From M3007 sp044350425 (GTDB lineage Bacteria; Bacteroidota; Bacteroidia; Chitinophagales; Saprospiraceae): a DNA stretch of 20,368 bases. This document shows positions 1 through 7,403 of this stretch, in pieces (position 1 is the stretch's first letter; the number at the start of each line of letters is the position of its first letter). Location: assembly GCA_044350425.1 (NCBI GenBank), contig JBILHS010000105.1:1-20368 (forward strand), given 5' to 3'. The notes under the pieces are model-generated. The model was not told the DNA's origin. It worked only from the letters and a program-made list of their open reading frames with translations, and ran no database searches. The position numbers and the translations under genes were made by a program.

Positions 1-221
1 GGGATACCATGGACATAGGGGCGATAACGCCGCAACCAATCCAATTTGTCTTCTCCAAAGTCAACTATCTCGTCCCATTCCGAACAAGTACTAACGACGG
101 CGCTGATCGTCAAAAACAAAATCTCGTTCAATGGATACGCTGTTTTCCCGCTCTGACGGGGTTCAGGAACTTCATTCAAGTGATCCAAAAGACCTACTAA
201 CAAACTTTCTATCTCGGCCAT
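1..221 (-). CDS. ISAs1-type transposase, N-terminal part (runs off window)
   Basis: On the minus strand an ATG at 221-219 opens a frame that stays open to the window edge (73 codons). The product starts MAEIESLLVGLLDHLNEVPE and continues with PRQSGKTAYPLNEILFLTIS, then a TCSEWDEIVDFGEDKLDWL stretch. This is the pattern of the DDE_Tnp_1-associated N-terminal domain of ISAs1-family transposases: a 'DHL..vPDPR' start, a 'L.eILfl.isAvi.g...W.eI.dFg..kl.WL' body, then a 'HGIP' segment. The catalytic DDE part lies outside the window. About 60 bases upstream of the start (near 276-287) the sequence matches an ISAs1-like terminus, and beyond it the remains of a T9SS gene begin, so the element probably inserted into that gene. 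Recognition is from memory of the family; no database was searched. Confidence 0.8.
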   Translation of the reverse strand, partial: MAEIESLLVGLLDHLNEVPEPRQSGKTAYPLNEILFLTISAVVSTCSEWDEIVDFGEDKLDWLRRYRPYVHGI

Positions 222-287
222 CTCGTTTTTCCAACAAACATATGGAAATTAGTCTAAACTACTACTCTATATTCATGCGTCTGCCCT
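1..287 (-). mobile_element. ISAs1-family insertion sequence, right-hand end
   Basis: The partial transposase plus its upstream leader. Read on the minus strand, the outer edge reads CAGGGCAGACGCATGAAT near 287-270, which resembles the conserved tip of ISAs1-type inverted repeats as I remember them. The exact boundary and the target duplication cannot be fixed because the other end is outside the window. Coding similarity to a T9SS protein starts at about 286, consistent with a junction there. Confidence 0.6.
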
Positions 288-658
288 GACCAACTTCCCC
301 CACTTCCCCCACTTCCGCCTCTACGACCTACCCGGCTCGCCCTGCGATACACTCGGTATCAACGGTCCGCAGCCACCGGAGGATACGCTTCCGCCGCCGC
401 CGGTGTGTGGCACGTACTTGTCGCTTTGGCCTAATCCGGTGAGCAGTGTTGCTTCTGTGGAGTTGCCTGATTGTCAGGGTGGTCTCCTTAGTATTTTTGA
501 TGCTGCCGGGAGGTTAATTGAGGAGCAGCGTATTGAGCCGGGCGAGGGTGCGCACCCAATTTGTGGTGTCGCAATATGTGCCGGGTATTTATTTTGTGCG
601 GTTCTGGCCTGAAAAGGGTGGAGAGGTTGTGGTTAGGGGGATGGCGGTGGTGCGTTGA
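277..658 (+). pseudogene. C-terminal remnant of a T9SS-secreted protein, truncated and frameshifted
   Basis: The frame through 277-570 reads LTNFPHFPHFRLYDLPGSPC, then a proline-rich linker (PEDTLPPPPVCG), then YLSLWPNPVSSVASVELPD and SIFDAAGRLI. That is the layout of a type A T9SS sorting domain ('l.l.PNPv...v.l......l.i.da.Grlv'). The frame then goes off into nonsense and stops at 612. In the next frame SQYVPGIYFVRFWPEKGGEV continues to a stop at 656-658, exactly the expected end of the domain. Removing one G near 565-566 joins the halves, so a single-base insertion is the simplest explanation. The 5' part is missing, probably cut by the ISAs1-like insertion ending near 287. A tandem duplication of about 9 bases (cttccccca) lies at 295-315. 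Confidence 0.75.
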
Positions 659-737
659 GTTTAATATTGTAAATAATTGTAAATAAAAATTTTATGAGGT
701 ATAGAAGCCCGTATATCCGTTCCGCCATCGGCGATTC

Positions 738-822
738 TTGCCCCTTCAGGTGTTCAAACCACGAATTTTGACAAAACCCTTCCTTGCCCTCCAAGCAAAT
801 CGCAAGCCCAGCGCCGCGCTTG
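738..822 (-). repeat. 85-nt dispersed repeat, copy A (copy B at 15885-15969, opposite orientation)
   Basis: The reverse complement of 738-822 aligns without gaps to 15885-15969 with 14 differences by hand count (about 83% identity). Both contain CAAGCGCGGC at one end and share long identical blocks such as GAAGGGTTTT. Both copies lie outside genes. Confidence 0.75.
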
Positions 823-941
823 TGTCTTTTGACCAAGCGCTCAAAATATCGCCTTTAAAGCACAGAAAATCAAGCAGTAACAATAGTTTTGTTCTTTTCT
901 CGATGGGCGCTTGGTCAAAAGACACAAGCGCGGCGCTGGGC
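806..941. repeat. 35-bp perfect inverted repeat with 66-nt loop
   Basis: 806-840 and 907-941 are exact reverse complements over 35 nt (left arm begins GCCCAGCGCCGCGCTTG). The left arm overlaps copy A of the dispersed repeat. Transcribed, this would be a very stable hairpin. No transposase belongs to it, so it could be a MITE-like or REP-like element. Confidence 0.85.
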
Positions 942-1077
942 CGGGTATCTTGTATTTGGAATCAAGTAAGACTCGGCTTGGCAAAAATTATCTGGTATGT
1001 CCTTGGGGTCATTTTTCTTCAAAGAAAGACAACTAAAAACTATTTCGGGTACTAAAAATCGAATAAAATAGAACTTT

Positions 1078-1112
1078 TTGATTACTATAAATTAAATTAT
1101 TTAGTATTTTTG
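1078..1112 (+). promoter_or_regulatory. Bacteroidota-type promoter candidate
   Basis: TATTTTTG at 1105-1112 fits the Bacteroidota -7 consensus TAnnTTTG. A TTG at 1078-1080 lies 24 nt upstream, slightly longer than the usual 19-21 nt. Transcription would start about 10 nt before the ATG at 1131. This is a motif match only. Confidence 0.35.
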
Positions 1113-1130
1113 CCTACTAATTTTACGAAA

Positions 1131-2444
1131 ATGTATTATAAACGGCTAATTGACATACATCTAACTACTTGGAAGGATGACCCAAACCGCAAGCCTTTGA
1201 TGCTTCGTGGAGCAAGGCAGGTCGGCAAGTCTTCTGCTGTGCGACAACTTGGGGCGCATTTCGATCATTTCGTTGAGGTGAACTTCGAGGAAAACGCTGG
1301 ATTCAAATCCCTTTTCAGCGCGGAGCTTAACCCGCAACGCATTGTTGAAAACCTTTCCATTTTTTTGGGCGTACCGATTATTCCGGGCCAGACCTTAGTT
1401 TTCTTGGATGAGATACAGAACTGTCCGCAAGCAATCTCCGCTTTGCGTTTTTTTTATGAAAAAATGCCTGAATTGCATGTCATCGCGGCCGGGTCCTTGT
1501 TGGAGTTTGCGCTTCAATCGCTGCCATCTTATGGAGTAGGCAGGGTTCGTTCCATATTTTTATATCCTTTTTCTTTGGATGAATTTTTATGGACCATAGG
1601 TGAAGGCCGCTTGTTGGAAGCAAAACTGCTGGCCAACGCCCAAAATCCTTTGCCCGAATTGCTGCACCTAAAATTGCTGGAGATTTTAAAAAAATTTCTG
1701 CTTACCGGAGGCATGCCTGAGGTTGTAGCGAATTATGCAAAAAACGGACAGTTACTTGAAAGTCAGCGAATTTTAGATGACCTCTATGTCGCTTTGCGAG
1801 CAGATTTTGTAAAATATAAAAACACGGTACCACCTTCCCGCCTGATCGAGATTTTTGGCGCAGTGATACAACAGGCGGGTGGAAAGTTCAAGTTCAGCAA
1901 AGCCTCGTCCTCCTCAAACCATGGGCAGATCAAAGAAGCGCTTGATCTGCTTATCATGGCCGGATGGGTATTGCCGGTGACCCATACTGCCGCAAACGGC
2001 ATACCTCCCGGCACCGAAGTTGACCTTAAAAAAAGAAAAATGCTTCTGCTGGATACGGGTATGTTCCAAAGGATCCTGGGGCTTGATCTTGCCGAAATCT
2101 TGTTTGACCCGGCGGCTACTTTTATCAACAAAGGCTCCCTTGCCGAGCAATTTTGGGGGCTGGAATACTTAAAGTATGGATCGCCATACACCCCACCGGC
2201 CTTGTATTACTGGCATCGGGAAGCACCCAATGCAAATGCCGAGGTAGATTACATCATCCAGCAAGGCGCTGATCTGTTGCCTGTTGAAGTAAAAGCATCT
2301 GCACAAGGCAGCATGCAAAGCCTGAGACGGTTTTTGAGAGAGAAAAACAAACCATTTGGCTACCGATTTTCGCTTGAAAACTTTTCAGCATTTGAAGATA
2401 TTCAGGTGATGCCTCTTTATGCGGTATCTAATTTGGAAAGATGA
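1131..2444 (+). CDS. AAA family ATPase with C-terminal DUF4143 domain
   Basis: A 437-residue protein if started at the ATG at 1131; a TTG at 1110 in the same frame would add seven residues but has no support. Walker A is GARQVGKS at residues 27-34. Walker B is LVFLDEIQ with D93 and E94. The C-terminal DUF4143 part ends in a PD-(D/E)xK-like signature: EVDYI (D373), then PVEVKAS (E386, K388). The length and the conserved 'GSLLEFAL' segment are normal for this family, which is widespread in bacteria and often encoded alone near mobile DNA. Its biological role is poorly defined; a nuclease-like or toxin/defence-associated role is often suspected but not shown here. It is flanked by repeats and insertion sequences, which suggests it may have been acquired. 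It seems intact. Confidence 0.88.
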   Translation: MYYKRLIDIHLTTWKDDPNRKPLMLRGARQVGKSSAVRQLGAHFDHFVEVNFEENAGFKSLFSAELNPQRIVENLSIFLGVPIIPGQTLVFLDEIQNCPQAISALRFFYEKMPELHVIAAGSLLEFALQSLPSYGVGRVRSIFLYPFSLDEFLWTIGEGRLLEAKLLANAQNPLPELLHLKLLEILKKFLLTGGMPEVVANYAKNGQLLESQRILDDLYVALRADFVKYKNTVPPSRLIEIFGAVIQQAGGKFKFSKASSSSNHGQIKEALDLLIMAGWVLPVTHTAANGIPPGTEVDLKKRKMLLLDTGMFQRILGLDLAEILFDPAATFINKGSLAEQFWGLEYLKYGSPYTPPALYYWHREAPNANAEVDYIIQQGADLLPVEVKASAQGSMQSLRRFLREKNKPFGYRFSLENFSAFEDIQVMPLYAVSNLER

Positions 2445-2486
2445 CTACGGAGTTTTCACTTCCTGTGTTAAATCTCATCAACCATA

Positions 2487-3690
2487 CTACTGGACATTTT
2501 TGAAAATCGCATGATTTTTTGTGTTTAAAGCCTTGAAAAGGTAATTTAAGAAGTCGATAAACCGGTAACATTTAGCAGTCAGAATAGCCAATCCTTCCCT
2601 AAAAATCGAGACTTCTGGCCACCGGCTGCCGTCAGCATATCGCTGTGTAGCAATTCGATCTCGCCTTTTCCACCCTTCTCTAAGGGCTAGTGCCGCGCCC
2701 GGCTATTAAGGTATGAATTGGGGAGGTAAATTTTTTCTTTATCAAGGCGTGAGAAGGGCGCAATGCGGGACATTTTAACCGACGAACAACGCAGAGAAAG
2801 GAAAAATTAGACCGCCATATTCACACCTTAATGGCCGGACGCGGCACTAGGGTGTAAGCAATTGTGACGATGGCCATCATGAGCAGGTTTTTGTTTGGGT
2901 CTTTAAGGTTCAGGTCTTCCAAGTTGTAGCCATTGGTTTTCAGGTGCCGGAACAGGCATTCTATTTTCCAACGTTTAGCGTAGAGTTCAGCGGCTTTTGT
3001 CGCATCTGGTAGCGTTGTCAAAAAGATCATCACCGGTTCATCCGTATTAAGTTTCGGGTTTGGCATCATCACGATGGTGTATGCCTGGGTATCCAGAAAA
3101 ATCTGCTTTTTGACCAATTTGTCTTTCAGACTGCACTTGCTCTGCATCAGCCCATAGTCCTTGCCTTTTGCTGCGTTCACATCTTCAAAATAATCCCCTA
3201 TGTGAAGCCGGATTACAAAATGTATCTTGTTCTCTTTGAGGAATTTAAACTAACTTTTGCCGATATATTCCCGATCAGCCAATAGCGTCATCCCTCGCAG
3301 GTTGAACAGCAAAAATGCCGATTCAAACATGGCCTTCCTCTCCTCTTGGCTTGACGCGCCAATCTTCTCCAACTGTACCCAATAAATGGGTACAGCTACC
3401 GATCCGGCTAAAACACTCAACACTAAATAATGAACTTTCGCCTCCCCAATCGTCCAACTCGTCCCGTCCATAACCAGCGTCTTAAAACCCAAACCCCGCA
3501 AAAATCGGAGGCTTTGACGCATCAGGTCATGCAGCAGTTCTTTCCGGTCGCCCCAGTCCTGAAAAAAACGGATCAAGCGTTTATAATGGCTCTGAGGCTG
3601 TGTAGACTCTTTGTCCAGAACACCTCCAACGTAGTCCTTCATCTTGTAACGGTTCACCGTGCGTGACACTTTTAACGGACGTTGTGGATC
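2487..3690 (-). pseudogene. IS4-type DDE transposase, broken by an amber codon and an inserted element
   Basis: Minus-strand reading from about 3669 (GTG; the frame is open to ~3684). The three catalytic segments are visible: LVMDGTSW (first Asp), TLLADREYIG (second Asp) and YAKRWKIECLFRHLK, which fits the IS4 signature Y-2-R-3-E-6-K with the catalytic Glu. Two lesions break the frame. An in-frame TAG at 3252-3250 follows DREYIGKS, where the family normally has a Trp, so TGG to TAG is likely. After IAYTL the gene is interrupted by a palindromic element (2687-2850). Coding resumes beyond it as REGWKRRDRI, then SIFREGLAILTAKC, and ends at TAG 2489-2487. Deleting the element with a 2-3-base duplication restores the frame exactly. 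The N-terminus may also be short: a stop lies about five codons upstream of the first usable start. Confidence 0.85.
2687..2850. mobile_element. 164-bp palindromic MITE-like element inserted in the transposase gene
   Basis: The ends are 26-nt inverted repeats (2687-2712 and 2825-2850) matching at 24 of 26 positions, starting CTAGTGCCGCG. Read along the transposase (minus strand), the sequence is ...TACACC, element, CCCTTAGAGAAG... Removing the element and one copy of CC (or CCC, depending on where the end is drawn) gives TACACCCTTAGAGAAGGG, which translates as YTLREG in the frame of both flanks. This is direct evidence of insertion with a 2-3-bp target duplication. The element has no open frame of its own. 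Confidence 0.75.
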
Positions 3691-3787
3691 GTTCTCCTAT
3701 TGTTCTCTATTGACCTTCTTATTTCAAAGAATTATTGCCCTGCCATTCTGCTTTATAGCCATTCCCAAATTCTGGTTACCCAACCTA

Positions 3788-3817
3788 TTGCATTTCCAAA
3801 AAATCCCACTAACTTTA
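3788..3817 (+). promoter_or_regulatory. Promoter candidate for yifB
   Basis: TTG at 3788-3790, 19 nt, then TAACTTTA at 3810-3817, one mismatch from the Bacteroidota -7 consensus TAnnTTTG with the expected spacing. Transcription would begin about 25 nt before the ATG at 3851. Confidence 0.4.
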
Positions 3818-3850
3818 TGTAATCAATCACGCTTTAGTCCAGATAACCAA

Positions 3851-5410
3851 ATGCTAGTGAAAACATTCGCAGGCTCCGTCCACGGAGTCGATGCCCAATT
3901 AATTACCGTCGAAACCAACTGCGGCGGCGCATTGGGCAACACCGACAAACTCGGAATTTACATCGTGGGACTGCCCGACAGTGCCGTGCGCGAAAGTCTC
4001 CCGCGCATCGAAGCCGCGGTGAAAAACTCCGGCTTCCGACAACCGCGCCTCAAAACCATCATCAATCTCGCGCCTGCCGACATCCGCAAAGAAGGCTCTG
4101 CATTCGACCTGCCCATTGCTTTGGGCATGCTCGCCGCAGCCTGTCTCATTCCGCCCGACGGCTTCGAAGATTACATCATCATGGGCGAGCTCTCGCTGGA
4201 TGGTTCGCTGCGACCCATCAAAGGCGCTTTGCCGATCTCGATCAAGGCGCGCAAGGAAAACTTCAAAGGTTTTATTTTGCCCAAAGCAAATGCCCGGGAG
4301 GCAGCAATCGTGAACGATATCGCGGTGTATGGGGTAGAAAACCTGTTGGAAGCCATTGACGTGCTGGGCGGTATTTCAGACCTCCAGCCATTGATTGTCA
4401 ATACCCGGGATGAGTTCGCCAATGCCTCGAGTATCTATGATGTAGATTTTTCGGACGTAAAAGGCCAGGAAAACATCAAAAGATCCCTGGAACTTGCCGC
4501 TGCGGGTGGGCACAATGTGATTCTCATCGGTCCGCCGGGTGCAGGCAAGACCATGCTGGCGCGGCGCCTGCCCACTATCCTGCCTCCGCTTACCTTGTAC
4601 GAGGCATTGGAAACCACCAAGATCCACTCCGTCTCGGGTATTCTGCCCGACCATGCGGCCCTCATCACCACACGGCCTTTCCGTGCCCCGCACCATACCA
4701 TCAGCGACGTGGCCCTGGTAGGCGGCGGCTCCGACCCGATGCCCGGAGAGATCAGTCTGGCGCACAATGGGGTATTGTTTCTGGATGAATTGCCGGAATT
4801 CAAACGGACAGCTCTGGAGGTGATGCGCCAACCGATGGAAGAACGCCGGGTCACCATCAGTCGGGCGAAATCTACGGTGGAGTACCCGGCGGGATTTATG
4901 CTGGTGGCTTCTATGAACCCCTGCCCTTGTGGCTATTACAACCACCCCGAAAAAGAATGCGTCTGCGGCCCTGGCGTGGTGAAACGCTATGTTTCCAAGA
5001 TTTCCGGGCCGCTGCTGGATCGCATCGACCTGCATGTTGAGGTGACGCCAGTGAGCTATGACGAGCTCACCAATACCGAACGTGCCAAACTCGACAGTGC
5101 AGCCATCCGAGAGCGGGTCCTTTTAGCTCGTGTCGTACAGGCTGAGCGATTCAAAGATTTAAAAGATGTGTATAGCAATGCGCAAATGCCGAGTCGCATG
5201 GTTCGGGAGGTGTGTCAATTGACGCCGGCCGGACTGACGCTTTTAAAAACGGCTATGGAGCGTTTGCAGCTTTCTGCCCGGGCGTATGATCGGATCCTGA
5301 AGGTGGCGCGGACGGCGGCGGATCTGGCGGGGAGTGCTGATATTCGGATCGAGGATTTGGCGGAGGCGATTCATTATCGGAGTTTGGATCGGGAGGGGTG
5401 GGCGGGGTAG
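3851..5410 (+). CDS. yifB: YifB/ComM-family Mg-chelatase-like AAA+ ATPase
   Basis: The start ATG at 3851 gives MLVKTFAGSVHGVDAQLITV, which matches the usual N-terminus of the family; the frame extends upstream to 3659 but that part overlaps the IS remnant and is not conserved. The product is 519 residues, normal for YifB. The N-terminal half is the ChlI-like/Lon-like domain (GLPDSAVRES, FDLPIALGML, GELSLDG). The AAA+ module has Walker A GPPGAGKT at residues 227-234 and Walker B VLFLDELPEF near 308-317. The Cys-rich NPCPCG near 356-361 is typical, followed by the C-terminal Mg-chelatase subdomain (ISGPLLDRIDLHVEV). In other bacteria ComM is a hexameric helicase that promotes branch migration during natural transformation. 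Here it is monocistronic and followed directly by an inverted-repeat-bounded insertion. Confidence 0.95.
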   Translation: MLVKTFAGSVHGVDAQLITVETNCGGALGNTDKLGIYIVGLPDSAVRESLPRIEAAVKNSGFRQPRLKTIINLAPADIRKEGSAFDLPIALGMLAAACLIPPDGFEDYIIMGELSLDGSLRPIKGALPISIKARKENFKGFILPKANAREAAIVNDIAVYGVENLLEAIDVLGGISDLQPLIVNTRDEFANASSIYDVDFSDVKGQENIKRSLELAAAGGHNVILIGPPGAGKTMLARRLPTILPPLTLYEALETTKIHSVSGILPDHAALITTRPFRAPHHTISDVALVGGGSDPMPGEISLAHNGVLFLDELPEFKRTALEVMRQPMEERRVTISRAKSTVEYPAGFMLVASMNPCPCGYYNHPEKECVCGPGVVKRYVSKISGPLLDRIDLHVEVTPVSYDELTNTERAKLDSAAIRERVLLARVVQAERFKDLKDVYSNAQMPSRMVREVCQLTPAGLTLLKTAMERLQLSARAYDRILKVARTAADLAGSADIRIEDLAEAIHYRSLDREGWAG

Positions 5411-5425
5411 TTTGATTTCCGATAT

Positions 5426-5908
5426 CCGATTTGTTTGATTTCCGATTTCCGAATAGATTTTTGATGGATGATTTTTAACTTTTCACAGACTAAACACCAT
5501 GAAATTATGAAAGCATATGAACTTGAATCACGATTGATTGATTTTGCTTCGCGCATTATGGATATGGCAGAAGCATTACCACAAACATTTGGAGCCCGGC
5601 ATCTCGGTTCTCAAATAATCCGTTCTGCAACTTCACCGGCCTTAAACTATGGAGAGGCACAAGCAGCTGAATCGAAAGAAGATTTCATTCACAAGATGAA
5701 AATATGCCAAAAAGAGCTTCGAGAAACATCTGTTTGTCTTAAACTGATCGCGAAGCGCCCATGGTTTGGCGAGGATAAGCTCACTTCACTGATCATTGAA
5801 AACAATGAACTGATATCCATTTTCGTCGCTAGCAACAAAACCATCACAAATCAAAAATCTAATCGCAAATCATAAATCTATTCGGAAATCGGAAATCGAA
5901 CAAATCGG
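5426..5908. repeat. 35-nt inverted repeat enclosing the four-helix-bundle gene
   Basis: 5426-5460 and 5874-5908 are reverse complements at 34 of 35 positions; the one difference is a T opposite a G, which would still pair as G-U in RNA. The arms are built from iterations of GATTTCCGATTTCCGAAT. The stop codon of the enclosed gene overlaps the first bases of the right arm, and the left arm begins 15 nt after the yifB stop. Transcribed, the unit would be one long stem closing over the gene, as described for intervening sequences in 23S rRNA. Confidence 0.85.
5507..5875 (+). CDS. Four helix bundle protein (23S rRNA intervening-sequence type)
   Basis: 122 residues from the ATG at 5507 (MKAYELESRLIDFASRIMDM); an in-frame ATG at 5468 would add 13 residues and cannot be excluded. 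The family pattern is clear: 'L..rlidFa..i', then LGSQIIRSATSPALNYGEAQ, then EDFIHKMKICQKELRE, and a final helix 'E...L..i..ask.ti'. Members are encoded inside 23S rRNA intervening sequences of Leptospira and Coxiella and as stand-alone genes in Bacteroidota; Avd, the accessory protein of diversity-generating retroelements, is a structural relative. Those proteins form pentameric barrels that bind nucleic acid. The basic tail (KSNRKS) is encoded by sequence that resembles the neighbouring repeat arm. No rRNA, reverse transcriptase or variable repeat lies nearby. Confidence 0.88.
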   Translation: MKAYELESRLIDFASRIMDMAEALPQTFGARHLGSQIIRSATSPALNYGEAQAAESKEDFIHKMKICQKELRETSVCLKLIAKRPWFGEDKLTSLIIENNELISIFVASNKTITNQKSNRKS

Positions 5909-6013
5909 AAATTAACACTATCTCCCCACTCTTTAAATTTTGTGTTGCTTCTTTTCCACACACTCCGCCGTTGGTGCGTAGTGAAAATTTCAGGCGAGGA
6001 ATATAGTAACCAG

Positions 6014-6075
6014 GCGGTAAAAGCCAGAAAGCATTCTGCTCAAACCCGAAATTTTATTGACCTTCGCCGCAACAG
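6014..6075 (+). promoter_or_regulatory. 62-nt conserved upstream element, copy 1
   Basis: Aligns to 7404-7465 with 11 differences in 62 nt (hand count); the last 23 nt are identical and include TTGACCTTCGCCGCAACAG. It ends 17 nt before the start of the DUF3472 gene. The GACCTTCGCCGC part resembles the TACCTTTGCCGC promoter-like box at 9072, so this may be a promoter with a shared control site, but that is inference. Confidence 0.5.
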
Positions 6076-6092
6076 TTCCGGCACTTATCGCT

Positions 6093-7382
6093 ATGAAATT
6101 ACCCACCATCCGTCCATATCATGTACCGCTGCTGCTCCTCGCTGCCAGCTGCCTGGCCAACCGCCCGAATGCAAATGCACAACAAAAAAGCATCCCTTTT
6201 GGCGGCAATGCCTTTCAAATATCCCCAAAATCCAGGGAGGAGATTACAGACAATGGCATTGAAAACTGGAAAAGTAAAAACACCGAATATGCCCTCTACT
6301 TTTCGCTTCATACCGCTCATTCCGTGCACTTGGTGCTTCCTTTAGTTGAACAGTCGGGCAATAGCACCTTGTCGATTTCGGTGAATGGCACTGTGAAGGA
6401 GTACAATGTGAAAGCCGGCGACCGGGAAATTGTATTAGGGGAAACAATACTCGGGGGCTATAATTTTGTAAAGCTAAAAGGCATCCGAAAAAGCGGTTCC
6501 GATTTTGCCCGCATCCAGGAATTGTACATTCGGCACAAAGATCCCATCCTGGTCGATTATGTGCCTAACAATAAGGACAATAACTTCTACTTCGGCAGAA
6601 GAGGCCCTTCGGTTCATTTGAATTATGAATTTCCGGAAAACACCGACATCAAATGGTTTTACAATGAGCTGACGGTTCCGACAGCCGATGACCCGATTGG
6701 CTCCTTTTACATGGCCAATGGCTTTGGAGAAGGCTATTTTGGGATGCAACGCAATTCGTCCACAGAAAGGAGGATTTTGTTTTCCGTTTGGAGTCCTTTT
6801 GAAACGGATGATCCAACGGCCATTCCCGAGGAACAAAAAATTCGCTTGCTGAAAAAAGGCAAGGGCGTTCATACCGGAGAATTTGGAGATGAGGGCTCCG
6901 GCGGACAGAGCTATTTGGTTTATCCCTGGAAACCGGGCACAGTGTGTAAATTTCTCAATTCCGTGGAGCCGGATGGGAAGGGCAAGACCATTTACACGGC
7001 TTATTTCATGGATGACAAAACCGGCCAGTGGCTCCTGATCGCTTCTTTTTTACGCCCCCAAACCAATACCTGGTACCAACATGCGCATTCTTTTCTGGAA
7101 ATTTTTGAACCCGCCAACGGGTATGTGACCAGAAAATTATGCTTGAATAACCAATGGGCCTGCGATACCAATGGGTATTGGCTAGCACTGTCCGATGCGA
7201 CGCTGACTGGAGATTTTAATGCAAAAATGAGGTATCGGGCCGATTTCGATGGCGGTGTGGAAGGCGACCACTTTTTTCTCAAGAACGGCGGTTTTTTTAC
7301 CGTTTTTACCCTCCTCAATACGAAGTTTACTCGCGTTGCAAAAGGCGGAATTCCGAAGATTGATTTTGGTAAATTGCCGTAG
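6093..7382 (+). CDS. Secreted DUF5077/DUF3472-domain protein, probably carbohydrate-related
   Basis: 429 residues from the ATG at 6093; an upstream in-frame start at 6057 would spoil the signal peptide and is not used. Residues 1-30 form a signal peptide (VPLLLLAASCLANRPNANAQ). Residues ~40-150 resemble the DUF5077 beta domain, with 'YFSLHTAHSVHLVL' and 'LGGYNFVKLKG' segments. From YFGRRGPSVHLNYEFPE to the end the sequence fits DUF3472, including MANGFGEGYFGMQ, LFSVWSPFETDDP and GEGSGGQS-like motifs (here GDEGSGGQSYLVYPW). DUF3472 proteins occur in polysaccharide-degradation contexts of Bacteroidota and Planctomycetes but no reaction is established. It lies upstream of two sugar-metabolism genes with a related 5' region, which supports a shared role in taking up or processing a carbohydrate. 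Confidence 0.82.
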   Translation: MKLPTIRPYHVPLLLLAASCLANRPNANAQQKSIPFGGNAFQISPKSREEITDNGIENWKSKNTEYALYFSLHTAHSVHLVLPLVEQSGNSTLSISVNGTVKEYNVKAGDREIVLGETILGGYNFVKLKGIRKSGSDFARIQELYIRHKDPILVDYVPNNKDNNFYFGRRGPSVHLNYEFPENTDIKWFYNELTVPTADDPIGSFYMANGFGEGYFGMQRNSSTERRILFSVWSPFETDDPTAIPEEQKIRLLKKGKGVHTGEFGDEGSGGQSYLVYPWKPGTVCKFLNSVEPDGKGKTIYTAYFMDDKTGQWLLIASFLRPQTNTWYQHAHSFLEIFEPANGYVTRKLCLNNQWACDTNGYWLALSDATLTGDFNAKMRYRADFDGGVEGDHFFLKNGGFFTVFTLLNTKFTRVAKGGIPKIDFGKLP

Positions 7383-7403
7383 GTCATTCGGTAGCGTAGC
7401 GCG

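Larger units (their letters stand above)
659..1130. other. Non-coding stretch made mostly of repeats
   Basis: No convincing gene. The first ~75 bases are AT-rich. 738-941 holds a dispersed repeat and a 35-bp inverted repeat (listed separately). An open frame of 105 codons across 738-1055 is made of the repeat arms and has no family resemblance. The last 70 bases are AT-rich and contain a promoter-like element for the following ATPase. Confidence 0.6.
2450..3720 (-). mobile_element. Degenerate IS4-family insertion sequence
   Basis: Defined by the broken transposase. I could not find convincing terminal inverted repeats at either side, so the limits given are approximate and enclose the coding remains plus short flanks. 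The element sits between an ATPase gene and yifB and is transcribed toward the ATPase gene. Confidence 0.55.

Noticed and set aside
738..1055. 105-codon plus-strand open frame in the repeat block
   Set aside because: It runs through both arms of a perfect inverted repeat and a dispersed repeat; no family resemblance.
3659..3850. N-terminal extension of yifB
   Set aside because: The extra residues overlap the IS remnant and are not like YifB proteins, whose conserved start is MLVKT at 3851.
5411..5460. CRISPR-like short tandem repeats (GATTTCCGAT)
   Set aside because: The units are contiguous, without unique spacers, and mirror-imaged at the other side of the gene; they are inverted-repeat arms.
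5426..5908. Diversity-generating retroelement suggested by the Avd-like four-helix-bundle protein
   Set aside because: No reverse transcriptase and no template/variable repeat pair nearby.
6099..6329. Short minus-strand frames inside the DUF3472 gene
   Set aside because: Overlap a well-supported gene completely; no independent evidence.
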